From Luteimicrobium album (GTDB lineage: Bacteria; Actinomycetota; Actinomycetes; Actinomycetales; Cellulomonadaceae): a stretch of 64,000 nucleotides of DNA. Location: NCBI RefSeq assembly GCF_030161555.1, contig NZ_BSUK01000001.1:372001-436000 (forward strand), in the 5' to 3' direction. How positions within the stretch are numbered: position 1 is the stretch's first letter; every line of letters begins with the position of its first letter. Shown here piece by piece: positions 26,850 to 36,172 of this stretch. The translations under genes were made by a program, and so were the position numbers. The notes under the pieces were generated by a model that saw only the letters and a program-made list of their open reading frames with translations, did not search any database and was not told the DNA's origin.

Positions 26850-28118
26850 TCAGGGGCCGAGGAGCGCGAGCGGGACGACGGCGACCCCGTCCGGTCGACG
26901 GTAGGCCTGGCGACCCGTCGTGAGGACGACCTTGTCCACGAGGTCGTCCCCCAGACGTTCTCCGAGCCAGTGCAGGTGCCGGACGTCCCGGTCGTCCGGC
27001 GTCGCTGCGAGCTTGACCTCGATCGCGAGCGTCCGACCGTCCGGGGCGTGCACGACGAGATCGATCTCGCGCTCGCCGCGGGCTGTCCGGACGTGCGAGA
27101 CCGACAGCCCGAGCGGCTGTGCGTAGACCCGCACGCACAACGTCGCCAACGACTCGAACAGGTTCCCCACGAGCGGACCATCGCGCAGCCCTGCGAACTC
27201 GCGTCCCGCTGAGCTGTCGAGGAGGGTGTCGGGGCCGATGTCGAGCAGGGCGCCGACGAGCGCCGGGTCGGCGAGCTGGTGCTTCGGCATCTGTCCCAGC
27301 GTGCCGAGCCTGTTCCTGCTCAGCGCGAACGCGGGGACGGGGTCGAGCAGCCAGAGATGCTCGAGGACGTCGCGGTACGCCCCGATCGTCGTGCGGGTCG
27401 CTCGCTGGTCGTCCGGAACCGCGCCGGCGATCGACTCGTACGTGGCCGTCGTCGAGCTGGCGGCCGCGTAGGCGCGGAGCCACTGCGCCAGCGACGCCGG
27501 GCGCTTGGGGACGAATCCGAGCTCGGGGACGTCGTGCTCGAGGACGCTCTCCACGTAGCCCTTCAGGAGCGGCGTGCGGGCGCGCTCCGGACCGAGACGG
27601 ATAGCGGGGAGACCCGAGCCGAGGATCTCGGTGACGTAGTCGGCGAGCACGAGGGACGAGGTCCCGCCGACCTCGCCCCGCTGCTTCCACAGCCCGGCGA
27701 GGCTCACGGTAGGTTCGGCGGAACCCCTCTCCGCCAGGCTCATGGGTCGCATCCGCAGACGGACGACTCTGCCGGCACCCGAGTGCACGCGTACGTCGCG
27801 CGGGTTGGCGCTGCCGGTGAGGAGGAAGCGACCCGGGGACGGGTCGGCGTCGACAGCACGACGCATCGCCTCCCAGATGTCGGGGTCGTGCTGCCATTCG
27901 TCGATGAGCACGGGTGGCTTCGCTCGGGCGAGAGCCTCCTTGCGCGACGCCTGGACGACGACCCGTTCGTCGACGTCGGCCAGGTCGAGCACGGAGGCGG
28001 CCAGCCGGCGCGCCGACTCCGTCTTCCCGATCGCCTTGGGCCCGACGAGAGAGACGGCGGGAACCGCCTGCACCAGCGTCGCCAGCTCGCCGTCGATCAC
28101 TCGTCCTCGATACGTCAT
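26850..28118 (-). CDS. AAA-type ATPase with DUF4143 C-terminal domain
   Basis: The product is 422 residues. The Walker A region reads VSLVGPKAIGKTESARRLAA, the Walker B-like element PPVLIDEWQHDPDIW, and sensor GRFLLTGSANP; all are typical of the AAA/DUF4143 proteins found scattered in bacteria and archaea. The C-terminal half has REIDLVVHAPDGRTLAIEVKL, a nuclease-like D-x-n-E-x-K pattern shared by these proteins. Role unknown. It splits the xfp...pta-ackA locus on the opposite strand and has its own upstream 23-bp repeat array, so it looks like an inserted accessory gene. ATG 28136 is an alternative start. Confidence 0.85.
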   Translation of the reverse strand: MTYRGRVIDGELATLVQAVPAVSLVGPKAIGKTESARRLAASVLDLADVDERVVVQASRKEALARAKPPVLIDEWQHDPDIWEAMRRAVDADPSPGRFLLTGSANPRDVRVHSGAGRVVRLRMRPMSLAERGSAEPTVSLAGLWKQRGEVGGTSSLVLADYVTEILGSGLPAIRLGPERARTPLLKGYVESVLEHDVPELGFVPKRPASLAQWLRAYAAASSTTATYESIAGAVPDDQRATRTTIGAYRDVLEHLWLLDPVPAFALSRNRLGTLGQMPKHQLADPALVGALLDIGPDTLLDSSAGREFAGLRDGPLVGNLFESLATLCVRVYAQPLGLSVSHVRTARGEREIDLVVHAPDGRTLAIEVKLAATPDDRDVRHLHWLGERLGDDLVDKVVLTTGRQAYRRPDGVAVVPLALLGP

Positions 28119-28144
28119 CTCGCTCGCTTCCTGCATACCGACCA

Positions 28145-28213
28145 GATGAGCAACTCCATACTAGACAGATATGCGAGTTCAAACTAGACAATCTTGCGCC
28201 CTCATACTGGACA
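28145..28213 (-). promoter_or_regulatory. Three 23-bp iterons upstream of the DUF4143 ATPase
   Basis: Read on the minus strand, units begin TGTCCAGTATGAGG, TGTCTAGTTTGAAC and TGTCTAGTATGGAG at 28213, 28190 and 28167, an exact 23-bp period, with a weak fourth unit (TGGTCGGTATGCAGG) next. All share GC at positions 17-18. Each contains a -10-like hexamer (TAGTAT, TAGTTT, CAGTAT). The stretch is clearly AT-richer than its surroundings. Confidence 0.7.
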
Positions 28214-28299
28214 GTTCTGCACATCGGTGTCCGACGTGATGCACCCGACTCCGGAGACCGACCGCCGCGTGGCCCGCGACACTGCAGCCCGTGCGGCGA

Positions 28300-28312
28300 T
28301 GCGATGGAATGA
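28300..28312 (+). promoter_or_regulatory. 13-bp motif shared with the xfp upstream region
   Basis: TGCGATGGAATGA ends 4 nt before the GTG start of pta and is identical to 24244-24256. TGGAAT within it lies six bases from the GTG and could act as a leaderless -10 box. Confidence 0.45.
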
Positions 28313-28316
28313 GTCC

Positions 28317-30471
28317 GTGAGCGAGTCCACCCGCAGCGTCTACATCACCTCCCCCGAGGGGAGACCGGCAAGTCGACCGTCGCGCTGGGCGTCCTGGAGC
28401 TGCTCCAGCGCCGGTTCCCGCGGGTGGGCGTGTTCCGCCCCGTCGCACGCAGCGCCGAGGCGAACCCGCGCGCGGGCCGCGACTACGTGCTCGAGCTGCT
28501 GCTCGCGCGGGACAGCGTCGACCTCGGCTACGAGCAGTGCGTCGGGGTCACCTACGACGAGGTCCACGACGACCCCGACGCCTCGCTCTCCCAGATCGTC
28601 GCGAAGTTCCACGACGTGGCTCTCGCGTGCGACGCCGTGCTGGTCCTGGGCAGCGACTACACCGACGTCGCCGGGCCCACCGAGCTGTCCTTCAACGCGC
28701 GGGTCGCGGCGAACCTCGGGTCGCCCGTCCTCCTCGTGATCTCGGGTTTCGGTCGCACGCCCGACGACGTCCGCCAGCTCGCCGAGGTGAGCCTCGCCGA
28801 GCTGCGGGCGTTCCACGCGCGGCCGTTCGGCGTCGTCGCGAACCGGTGCCGTCCGGACGACCTCGACGCGGTCGGCGAGGCGCTGGGCGGCCTGGACGTG
28901 CCGGGCGCCCCGACGTCCCCGCTGCCGGTGTGGACGATCCCCGAGGAGCCGTCGCTGTCCGCGCCGACCGTCGAGGGGCTGCGTGAGGCCGTCGAGGGCA
29001 CGCTGCTGCTGGGCGACGACGAGCTCCTCGCACGCGAGGCGATGGGCGTGCTCGTCGGGGCGATGACGCTCGAGCACATGCTGGGGCACCTGACCGACGG
29101 GGCGGTCGTCGTCACCGCGGGCGACCGCTCGGAGGTACTCATCGGTCTGCTCGCGGCGCACTCCGCGCCGTCGTACCCGTCGCTCGCCGCCATGGTCCTC
29201 ACGGGCGGCCTCGAGCCCCGGAGTCGATCGCGCGCCTGCTCGACGACCTCGCGCCGAGCCTCCCGATCCTCACGACGCACCTCGACACGATCGAGACGGC
29301 GAGCCGCGCGTCGCGCACCCGGGGCCGGGTCAGCCTCGACGCCCCCAGCAAGGTCGACACGGCTCTCGCCCTGTTCGACCGCGCGACGGCGAGCGCCGCG
29401 CACGGCGGCCTCGCGGCCGCCCTGGACGTGCCGCCGTCGGACGTCGTGACACCGCTCATGTTCGAGTACGAGCTCCTCGCCCGTGCTCGCGCGGACCGCA
29501 AGCACGTGGTGCTGCCCGAGGGCGACGACGACCGCATCCTGCGCGCGGCGTCGACCCTGCTGCAGCGCGACGTCGCCGAGCTGACGATCCTCGGGGACGA
29601 GTCGGCGGTCCGGGCCCGCGCCGCCGAGCTGGGCCTGCGGCTCGACGGCGCGCACGTCCTGTCCCCGCACGACCCGGGGCTCGTCGAGCGGTTCGCCGAG
29701 GAGTACACGCAGCTGCGCGCGCACAAGGGCATGACCGTCGAGCGCGCACGGGAGATCGTTACGGACGTCTCGTACTTCGGGACGATGATGGTCCACCTCG
29801 GCCTCGCGGACGGCATGGTGTCGGGCGCGGCCCACACGACCGCCCACACGATCAAGCCGTCGTTCGAGATCATCAAGACGGCGCCCGGCGTCTCGGTCGT
29901 GTCGTCGGTGTTCCTCATGTGCCTCGAGGACCGGGTGCTCGTCTACGGCGACTGCGCGGTCATCCCCGACCCGACGTCCACGCAGCTCGCCGACATCGCC
30001 ATCTCGTCCGCGGCCACCGCCGCCCAGTTCGGTGTCCCGCCGCGGATCGCGATGCTGTCCTACTCGACCGGCGAGTCCGGCTACGGCGCCGACGTCGAGA
30101 AGGTCCGGGACGCGACCGCGCTCGTCCGCGAGCGCCGCGCCGACCTGTCGGTGGCCGGCCCGATCCAGTACGACGCCGCCGTGGACGCCTCGGTGGCGGC
30201 GTCGAAGATGCCGGGCTCCGACGTGGCAGGCAAGGCGACGGTGTTCGTCTTCCCGGACCTCAACACGGGCAACAACACGTACAAGGCCGTGCAGCGCTCG
30301 GCGGGTGCGGTCGCGATCGGGCCGGTGCTCCAGGGGCTCGCGAAGCCCGTCAACGACCTGTCGCGCGGGGCGCTCGTCCACGACATCGTCAACACGGTCG
30401 CGATCACCGCGATCCAGGCCCAGGCCGGGACCGCAGCCTCGGCCGGGTCCGCCGGAGAAGGAGAAGCATGA
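28317..30471 (+). CDS. pta: Phosphate acetyltransferase, long form (two frameshifts as read)
   Basis: Pta interconverts acetyl phosphate and acetyl-CoA. The 718-residue long form has an N-terminal P-loop domain ([20 protein letters not shown]), a DRTGG domain in the middle ([20 protein letters not shown]) and the C-terminal catalytic domain ([61 protein letters not shown]). One G added to GGGG 28358-28361 and one C to CCCC 29216-29219 joins the three frames. The GTG start has no strong ribosome site. Its stop overlaps the ackA start. Confidence 0.93.
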
Positions 30472-31735
30472 GCATCCTGCCCGAGTCCGAACGCCCCAAC
30501 CCGTACTCCGCGTACGGCGCGCACGGGTCCGTGCTGGTGCTGAACTCGGGCTCCAGCTCGCTCAAGTACCAGCTCGTGAACCCGGTGGGCGGGGAGGCGA
30601 TCGCGTCGGGGATCGTCGAGCGGATCGGCGAGTCGTCGAGCCCGGTGAAGCACGTCTTCGGCGGCAACACGACGAAGCGCGAGGCGAAGGTCGCCGACCA
30701 CGGCGAGGCGCTGCGGGTCGCGCTCGGGCTGTTCGCGGAGCTCGGCCCGGACCTCGAGAAGGCCGGGGTGCACGCCGTCGGGCACCGCGTGGTCCACGGC
30801 GGCTCGGTGTTCTCCAAGCCGGTCCTGATCGACGACGACGTGGTCCGTCAGATCCGCGACCTGTCCCCGCTCGCGCCGCTGCACAACCCGGCGAACGCGA
30901 CGGGCATCGAGGTGGCGCGCGAGCTGATGCCCGACGTGCCGCACGTCGCCGTCTTCGACACGGCGTTCTTCCAGTCCCTCCCCGAGCACGCGTACACGTA
31001 CGCGCTCGACCGCGGCGTCGCCGAGGAGTACGGGGTGCGGCGCTACGGCTTCCACGGCACGAGCCACCAGTACGTCGCCGGGAAGGTCGCGCGCGTGCTC
31101 GGGCGCCGGGTCCAGGACCTCAACCAGATCGTCCTGCACCTGGGCAACGGCGCGTCGGCGTCGGCCGTCGCGGGGGCGTACCGGTCGAGACGTCGATGGG
31201 CCTGACGCCGCTGGAGGGTCTCGTGATGGGGACCCGGACGGGCGACATCGACCCCGCCGTGGTGTTCCACCTGTCCCGCAACGCGGGCATGAGCATCGAC
31301 GAGATCGACGACCTGTTCAACAAGCGGTCGGGCGTCAAGGGTCTCGCGGGCGAGAACGACTTCCGTGCCGTCCGGGAGCTGGCGGACGGCGACGACGCCG
31401 AGGCGGCGAGGGCCGCGAGGCTCGCGCTCGACGTCTACGAGCACCGGCTGCGCAAGTACATCGGGGCGTACCACGCGGTGCTCGGCCGGGTCGACGTGCT
31501 GGCGTTCACCGCGGGCGTCGGGGAGAACGACGCCGCCGTGCGCGCCGAGGTGCTCGACGGCCTCGAGCCGCTCGGGCTGGCCGTCGACCCCGAGCGCAAC
31601 GCGGCGCCGTCGTCGTCCGAGCCGCGCATCATCTCCCCGGCGTGGACGAGCACGCTCGTCATGGTCGTGCCGACCAACGAGGAGCTCGCGATCGCGCGCC
31701 AGTGCATCGAGGTCGTGGACGGCCTCGCGTCCTGA
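30468..31735 (+). CDS. ackA: Acetate kinase (frameshifted as read)
   Basis: AckA turns acetyl phosphate and ADP into acetate and ATP. The N-terminal [16 protein letters not shown] and the [13 protein letters not shown] and [13 protein letters not shown] motifs are in one frame; [20 protein letters not shown] and [15 protein letters not shown] in the next. One G added to GGGGG 31172-31176 restores a 422-residue kinase. ATG 30468 follows GGAGAAGGAGAAG and overlaps the pta stop, so both are co-translated, a standard pta-ackA operon fed here by phosphoketolase. Confidence 0.95.
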
Positions 31736-31748
31736 GAGGAAGCCCACC

Positions 31749-32141
31749 ATGAAGCCTGTCCGGCTGCTCGCCCGTGTCCTGACCGGGTCCACGTACGCCC
31801 TGCTCGGGGCGGACGCGGCCCGCGAGCCCGGGGGCCGTGTCACCGCGGCCGGTCCGACGCTGGAGGCGATCCGCCGCATCGTCCCCCTGCCCGACGACGA
31901 CACCGTGCTGGTCCGCACCAACGGCGCGGTCATGGCCTCCGCGGGCACCTTGCTGGCGCTCGGGATCCTCCCGCGCACGTCCGCCGTGGTCCTCGTGGGC
32001 TCGCTGGTGCCGACCACGGTCGCCGGTCACGCCTTCTGGAAGGTCGACGACCCCGCCGCCCGCAAGGCGCAGCGCGTCCAGTTCCACAAGAACCTGGCGA
32101 TGATCGGCGGCCTGCTCCTCGTGGCGCTCGACCGCGGCTGA
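31749..32141 (+). CDS. DoxX-family membrane protein
   Basis: The 130-residue protein begins MKPVRLLARVLTGSTYALLG and has about four short hydrophobic segments, including GTLLALGILPRTSAVVLVGS and NLAMIGGLLLVALD. HAFWKVDDPAARKAQRVQFHKNLAMIGG is the DoxX pattern. Start ATG 31749 has the ribosome site GAGAGGAAG that begins at the ackA stop, so it is probably the third gene of the pta-ackA operon. Molecular role not established for this branch of DoxX. Confidence 0.82.
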   Translation: MKPVRLLARVLTGSTYALLGADAAREPGGRVTAAGPTLEAIRRIVPLPDDDTVLVRTNGAVMASAGTLLALGILPRTSAVVLVGSLVPTTVAGHAFWKVDDPAARKAQRVQFHKNLAMIGGLLLVALDRG

Positions 32142-32160
32142 CGCCCGCCAGGCCGGCCCG

Positions 32161-33888
32161 TCAGAGACCGAGCGCGTCCGCGACGCCCGGGGCCAGTGCG
32201 GCGAGCGCGGCCGCACGGGCGCCGGGAGCGTCGTCGGCGGCGAGGGCCGCCTGCCCGACGGCGCGCGCCTGCTCGAGCGTGTGCGCCTTGACCGCGTAGC
32301 GCACGGCGGGCACGGCGACGGGCGCCATGGACAGGCTCGTGATCCCGAGGCCGGTCAGGACGACGGCCATGAGCGGGTCGGACGCGGACTCACCGCAGAC
32401 CCCGACGTCCTTGCCCGCCCGCTGCCCGGCGGCTGCGGTCGCGGCGACGAGGTCGAGCACGGCGGGCTGCCACAGGTCGATGAGGTCGGCGAGCTCGCCG
32501 CGCAGCCGGTCGGTGGCCATCGTGTACTGGGCGAGGTCGTTGGACCCGATGGACACGAAGTCGACCTCGCGCAGAATCGCGTCGGCGCGCAGCGCGGCGG
32601 CCGGGATCTCGACCATGACGCCGACCTTCGTGAGGCCCTGCGCACGGGCCGAGGCGGCGAAGTCCCGCGCCTCGCCGGGCGTCGCGATCATGGGCGCCAT
32701 GACCCACGGCTCGAGGCCGGTCTCGCGGCGTGCGTCGCCGAGTGCCTTGAGCTGGGTGGTCACGACCTCGGGCACGGTGCGCACGAGCCGGTAGCCGCGG
32801 ACCCCGAGCGCGGGGTTCTCCTCGTCCGGCTGCGTCGCGAACTTGAGCGGCTTGTCGGCCCCCGCGTCGAGCGTGCGGACGACGACCTTGCGGTCGCCGA
32901 ACGCACGGAGCGCGCGTGCGTAGGTCGTGGCCTGCTCCTCGCGCGTGGGCGCGGTCTCGCGGTCGAGGAACAGGACCTCGGTGCGGAACAGGCCCGAGCC
33001 CTCGACGGCCTGGGCGGCGGCCCGCTCCGCATCCTCGGCGGTGCCGATGTTGGCGAGCAGGAGGATGCGGTGGCCGTCGGCGGTGACACCGGGCGCGTGG
33101 TCCTCCGCGAGGCGCGCCGCCACCTCCGCGCGCTGCGCGAAGGCCTCCGCGACCTGGGGCGCCGGGTCGACCTCGACGGTGCCGGCCGCGGCGTCGACCG
33201 CGACGACCGCTCCGTCCGGGAGCCCGGTGGCCCCGGCGACCCGCACGAGGCACGGGATCCCGAGCTGCCCGGCGATGATCGCGGTGTGCGACGTGGGGCC
33301 GCCGAGCTCGGTGACGATCGCGAGCACGTGGCTCACGTCGAGCGTCGCGGTGTCGGCGGGCGCGAGGTCCTTGCCGACGACGACGGACGGCCGGGTGAGC
33401 GCGGGGACGCCGGGCTCCGGGACGCCCAGGATGCGAGCGGCGACCCGGTCGCGCACCGAACGCAGGTCCGTCACGCGCTCGGCGAGGTAGCCGCCGGCCT
33501 GCTCGAACATCGTCACGAACCCGTTCACCGCGGCGTCGAGGGCGGTCACCGGGCCGGACCCGGCCGCGACGCCGGCGGCGGTCTGCTTGCGCAGCGCCTT
33601 GTCGTCGGCCATCTGGGCGGTCGCTCCGAGCACGTCCACGGCCGCGCCCGACGCTGCGTCCGCCTGCGCCCGCAGCCCCGCCGCGACGGCGTCGAACGCG
33701 GCGGTGACGCGCTCCTGCACCGCCTCGACCTGGTCGGGCGCGGTGCCGGGCTCGTCGGCGGGCGCCGCGGGCGCACCGGCGACCTGGACGACCGGGCCCA
33801 CCACCCCGGCCCTGCCGACCCCGACACCGTGGAGCACGGTCGTGGGAGTGTCGGCGTTGTCGGGGGCGGCGCTGGTCACGTGCGACAT
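32161..33888 (-). CDS. ptsI: PTS enzyme I (phosphoenolpyruvate-protein phosphotransferase)
   Basis: Enzyme I takes phosphate from PEP and passes it to HPr for sugar import. The 575-residue protein has the N-terminal domain with the phospho-His in TELGGPTSHTAIIAGQLGIP, and the C-terminal PEP-binding barrel with SGLFRTEVLFL, LDAGADKPL, MVEIPAAAL, DFVSIGSNDLAQYTMATDR and CGESASDP. ATG 33888 follows GAGGATCGAGGAACC. A perfect DasR-type operator lies 24-39 nt upstream, next to TACGAT, the probable -10 box. HPr and the EII genes are not in the window. Confidence 0.96.
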   Translation of the reverse strand: MSHVTSAAPDNADTPTTVLHGVGVGRAGVVGPVVQVAGAPAAPADEPGTAPDQVEAVQERVTAAFDAVAAGLRAQADAASGAAVDVLGATAQMADDKALRKQTAAGVAAGSGPVTALDAAVNGFVTMFEQAGGYLAERVTDLRSVRDRVAARILGVPEPGVPALTRPSVVVGKDLAPADTATLDVSHVLAIVTELGGPTSHTAIIAGQLGIPCLVRVAGATGLPDGAVVAVDAAAGTVEVDPAPQVAEAFAQRAEVAARLAEDHAPGVTADGHRILLLANIGTAEDAERAAAQAVEGSGLFRTEVLFLDRETAPTREEQATTYARALRAFGDRKVVVRTLDAGADKPLKFATQPDEENPALGVRGYRLVRTVPEVVTTQLKALGDARRETGLEPWVMAPMIATPGEARDFAASARAQGLTKVGVMVEIPAAALRADAILREVDFVSIGSNDLAQYTMATDRLRGELADLIDLWQPAVLDLVAATAAAGQRAGKDVGVCGESASDPLMAVVLTGLGITSLSMAPVAVPAVRYAVKAHTLEQARAVGQAALAADDAPGARAAALAALAPGVADALGL

Positions 33889-33911
33889 GGTTCCTCGATC
33901 CTCAGCGACAG

Positions 33912-33927
33912 AGTGGTCTAGACCAGA
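33912..33927. promoter_or_regulatory. DasR-responsive element (dre) of ptsI
   Basis: AGTGGTCTAGACCAGA contains the perfect palindrome TGGTCTAGACCA, the core of the DasR operator known from Streptomyces (ACTGGTCTAGACCACT). On the ptsI strand it directly follows TACGAT, so it covers the likely transcription start. DasR is a GntR-family repressor released by glucosamine-6-phosphate. Confidence 0.87.
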
Positions 33928-33966
33928 TCGTATCGCCCGGCACGGTCCCCGGCCACCGCGCCGCGG

Positions 33967-35586
33967 CTACGGCAGGCGCGTGGCCTTCATCGCCCGGAAC
34001 GCCCGGGTCATCAGGCCCGTCCACTGCTCGCCCGGCCGCTCGTACAGCGTGTCGAAGCTCAGGCCCCGCGCGACGCCCCGCTCGACCGCGACGGTCTGCA
34101 CCTCGGTCACGGCCTCGATGCCCTCGCGCCCGTGCCTGCGGCCGAGCCCGGACGCCTTGAACCCGCCGAGCGGCGCCGAGACCGAGCCCCACGCGGCCGC
34201 GTAGCCGTCGTTCACGTTGACCGACCCCGCCTGCACCCGGGCCGCGAGCCGGCGCCCGTGCGCCGTGTCGCCCGTCCAGATGCTCGCGTTCAGGCCGAAC
34301 TCGGTGTCGTTCATGGCGTCGACCGCCCCATCGTCCGACGCCACCCGCCGGACCGACACCACCGGACCGAACGTCTCCTCGCGCGCGCACACCGCGTCGT
34401 CGGGCACGCCGTCGAGGACCGTCGGGGCGTAGAAGTACGGGCCGAGATCGGCTCGGTGCACGCCCCCGGCGAGGACGGTCGCGCCGCGCGCGATGGCGTC
34501 GTCGACGTGCGCGACGACGCGGTCGAGCTGCGCCTGCGACGTGAGCGACCCGACCTGGTGCCGGTAGTCGAGCCCCGGTCCCATCGTGAGGTCGCGCACC
34601 AACGGCACGAACTCGTCGAGAAACTCGTCCGCGACGTCCTCGTGCAGGATCAGCCGTTCGATCGACATGCACAGCTGGCCCGTGTTCGCGAAGCAGGCCC
34701 GCACGACGCCGCTCGCCGCCGACGCGACGTCGGCGTCCGCCGCGACGTACAGCGGGTTCTTGCCGCCGAGCTCGAGCGTGGCGCCGATGAGGCGCTCGCC
34801 CGCCTGCGCGGCGACCGTCCGGCCGACCGCCGTCGAGCCGGTGAAGACGATGTGGTCGACCGATGCCGTGAGCGCGCGGCCCACCTCCGGCCCGCCGTAG
34901 ACGACCTGCACGACGCCAGCCGGCAGCCCGGCGTCCTCGAGCGCCTCGGCGGCCCAGAGCATGGTCAGCGGGGTCTGCAGGTCGGGCTTGACCACCGCCG
35001 CATTGCCCGCGACCAGCGCGGGAATGATGTCCGAGAGCGTCAGCGTGAGCGGGTAGTTCCACGGGGCGATGACACCGACGACGCCCACCGGGTGGCGCAG
35101 GATCCGCGTGCTCGTGAGCCCGGGGATCATGCCGGGCACGCGCCGCGTCCTGAGGTAGCGGTGCGCCCGCACCCCGTAGTGCCGTGCGACCTGCGCGACG
35201 TCCATGACCTCGTCGAACGCGCTCGTCCGCGACTTGCCGTTCTCGAGCTGGAGCAGGTCCAGGACCTCGGACTGCCGGTCGAGGACGACGTCGTGCAGCC
35301 GCAGCAGGACCTTCTCACGCGCCGCGACCGGGACCTCGGCCCACGCGAGCTGCGCCTCGCGTGCGCGCCCGACCGCGTCGGCGACGTCTTGCTCGGACGA
35401 GAGCGGCACCGCGACGAGAGGCGCCCCCGTGAACGGGGCGACGGTCCGGTGCTCGCCCGCCCCGCGCGAGCTCGCGAGACGGCCCAGAAGAGGCGCGACG
35501 ACGTCGGGCTCGAGGGCGTACGTCGCGGTGGGGCTGTCGGGGTCGAGGAGGCCGTCGACGCTGACGTCGTCCGTGCTGTCTGCCAT
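33967..35586 (-). CDS. NAD(P)+-dependent aldehyde dehydrogenase, succinate-semialdehyde type
   Basis: The 539-residue protein has the aldehyde dehydrogenase motifs IAPWNYPLTLTLSDIIPALV (coenzyme pocket), VFTGSTAVGRTVAAQAG, the catalytic Glu in TLELGGKNPLYV and the catalytic Cys in CFANTGQLCMSIERL. The overall pattern and SGLGRRHGREG resemble actinobacterial succinate-semialdehyde dehydrogenases (GabD2). It starts with TAGCCT exactly six bases before ATG 35586, so a leaderless message is likely. No gabT-like partner is in the window; the substrate is inferred. Confidence 0.88.
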   Translation of the reverse strand: MADSTDDVSVDGLLDPDSPTATYALEPDVVAPLLGRLASSRGAGEHRTVAPFTGAPLVAVPLSSEQDVADAVGRAREAQLAWAEVPVAAREKVLLRLHDVVLDRQSEVLDLLQLENGKSRTSAFDEVMDVAQVARHYGVRAHRYLRTRRVPGMIPGLTSTRILRHPVGVVGVIAPWNYPLTLTLSDIIPALVAGNAAVVKPDLQTPLTMLWAAEALEDAGLPAGVVQVVYGGPEVGRALTASVDHIVFTGSTAVGRTVAAQAGERLIGATLELGGKNPLYVAADADVASAASGVVRACFANTGQLCMSIERLILHEDVADEFLDEFVPLVRDLTMGPGLDYRHQVGSLTSQAQLDRVVAHVDDAIARGATVLAGGVHRADLGPYFYAPTVLDGVPDDAVCAREETFGPVVSVRRVASDDGAVDAMNDTEFGLNASIWTGDTAHGRRLAARVQAGSVNVNDGYAAAWGSVSAPLGGFKASGLGRRHGREGIEAVTEVQTVAVERGVARGLSFDTLYERPGEQWTGLMTRAFRAMKATRLP

Positions 35587-35592
35587 GCGCCC

Positions 35593-35598
35593 AGGCTA
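35593..35598 (-). promoter_or_regulatory. -10 box, leaderless start of the aldehyde dehydrogenase gene
   Basis: TAGCCT on the minus strand is followed by six bases and ATG 35586. Confidence 0.55.
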
Positions 35599-35635
35599 CG
35601 CGTCCGGTACCGCGAGTCCTAGGTGCCCGCGGCAC

Positions 35636-36160
35636 TCAGCCGACGTCCGGGCCGCCCTGTGCGACGGGGAAGCGACGACCCAGGACGGTGGTCTCCTGGT
35701 CCGTGTAGCCGAGCGCCTGGTAGAACCCGACGGCGGCCACGTTCGTGTGCCGCACCATGAGCTGGACCTTGGGCGCGCCCTGCGCCGCGAGCCACGCCTC
35801 GGCCGCGACGACGGTCTCGCGGCCGAACCCGCGCCCCTGCCACGCGGGGTCCACGGCGACGTAGTACAGCCAGCCCCGGTGCCCGTCGTAGCCGGCCACG
35901 GCGCTGCTCACCACGACCTCCGCGCCCGCCACGTCCACGTGCCCCACGAGCACGGTCGACGTCGCGGTCGAGCGAGCGTCCTCGATGTCCCGCTCGGGGT
36001 CGTTCCACGGGCGGGTGAGGCCGCACGCGGTCCACAGCGCGACGAGGGGCGCGACGTCGTCGTCGGTGGCCTCGGCGAGGCGCAGGACAGGCGTGGGCAG
36101 CCGCAGCCCGACGCCGTCACGCGTCCCGGACGGGCCCGAGCCGGCGGGCGTGGGGGGCAT
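35636..36160 (-). CDS. GNAT acetyltransferase (YpeA-like)
   Basis: The 174-residue protein has the GNAT fold: acetyl-CoA-binding motif A VAVDPAWQGRGFGRETVVAA (Q/R-x-x-G-x-G/A), then LMVRHTNVAAVGFYQALGYT. The start PVLRLAEATDDDVAPLVALW and ACGLTRPWNDPERDI are typical of the YpeA group. ATG 36160 is preceded by GGAGG, which sits at the stop of guaB3, 12 nt upstream; the two genes are an operon. Substrate unknown. Confidence 0.87.
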   Translation of the reverse strand: MPPTPAGSGPSGTRDGVGLRLPTPVLRLAEATDDDVAPLVALWTACGLTRPWNDPERDIEDARSTATSTVLVGHVDVAGAEVVVSSAVAGYDGHRGWLYYVAVDPAWQGRGFGRETVVAAEAWLAAQGAPKVQLMVRHTNVAAVGFYQALGYTDQETTVLGRRFPVAQGGPDVG

Positions 36161-36172
36161 GACGGCCTCCGG

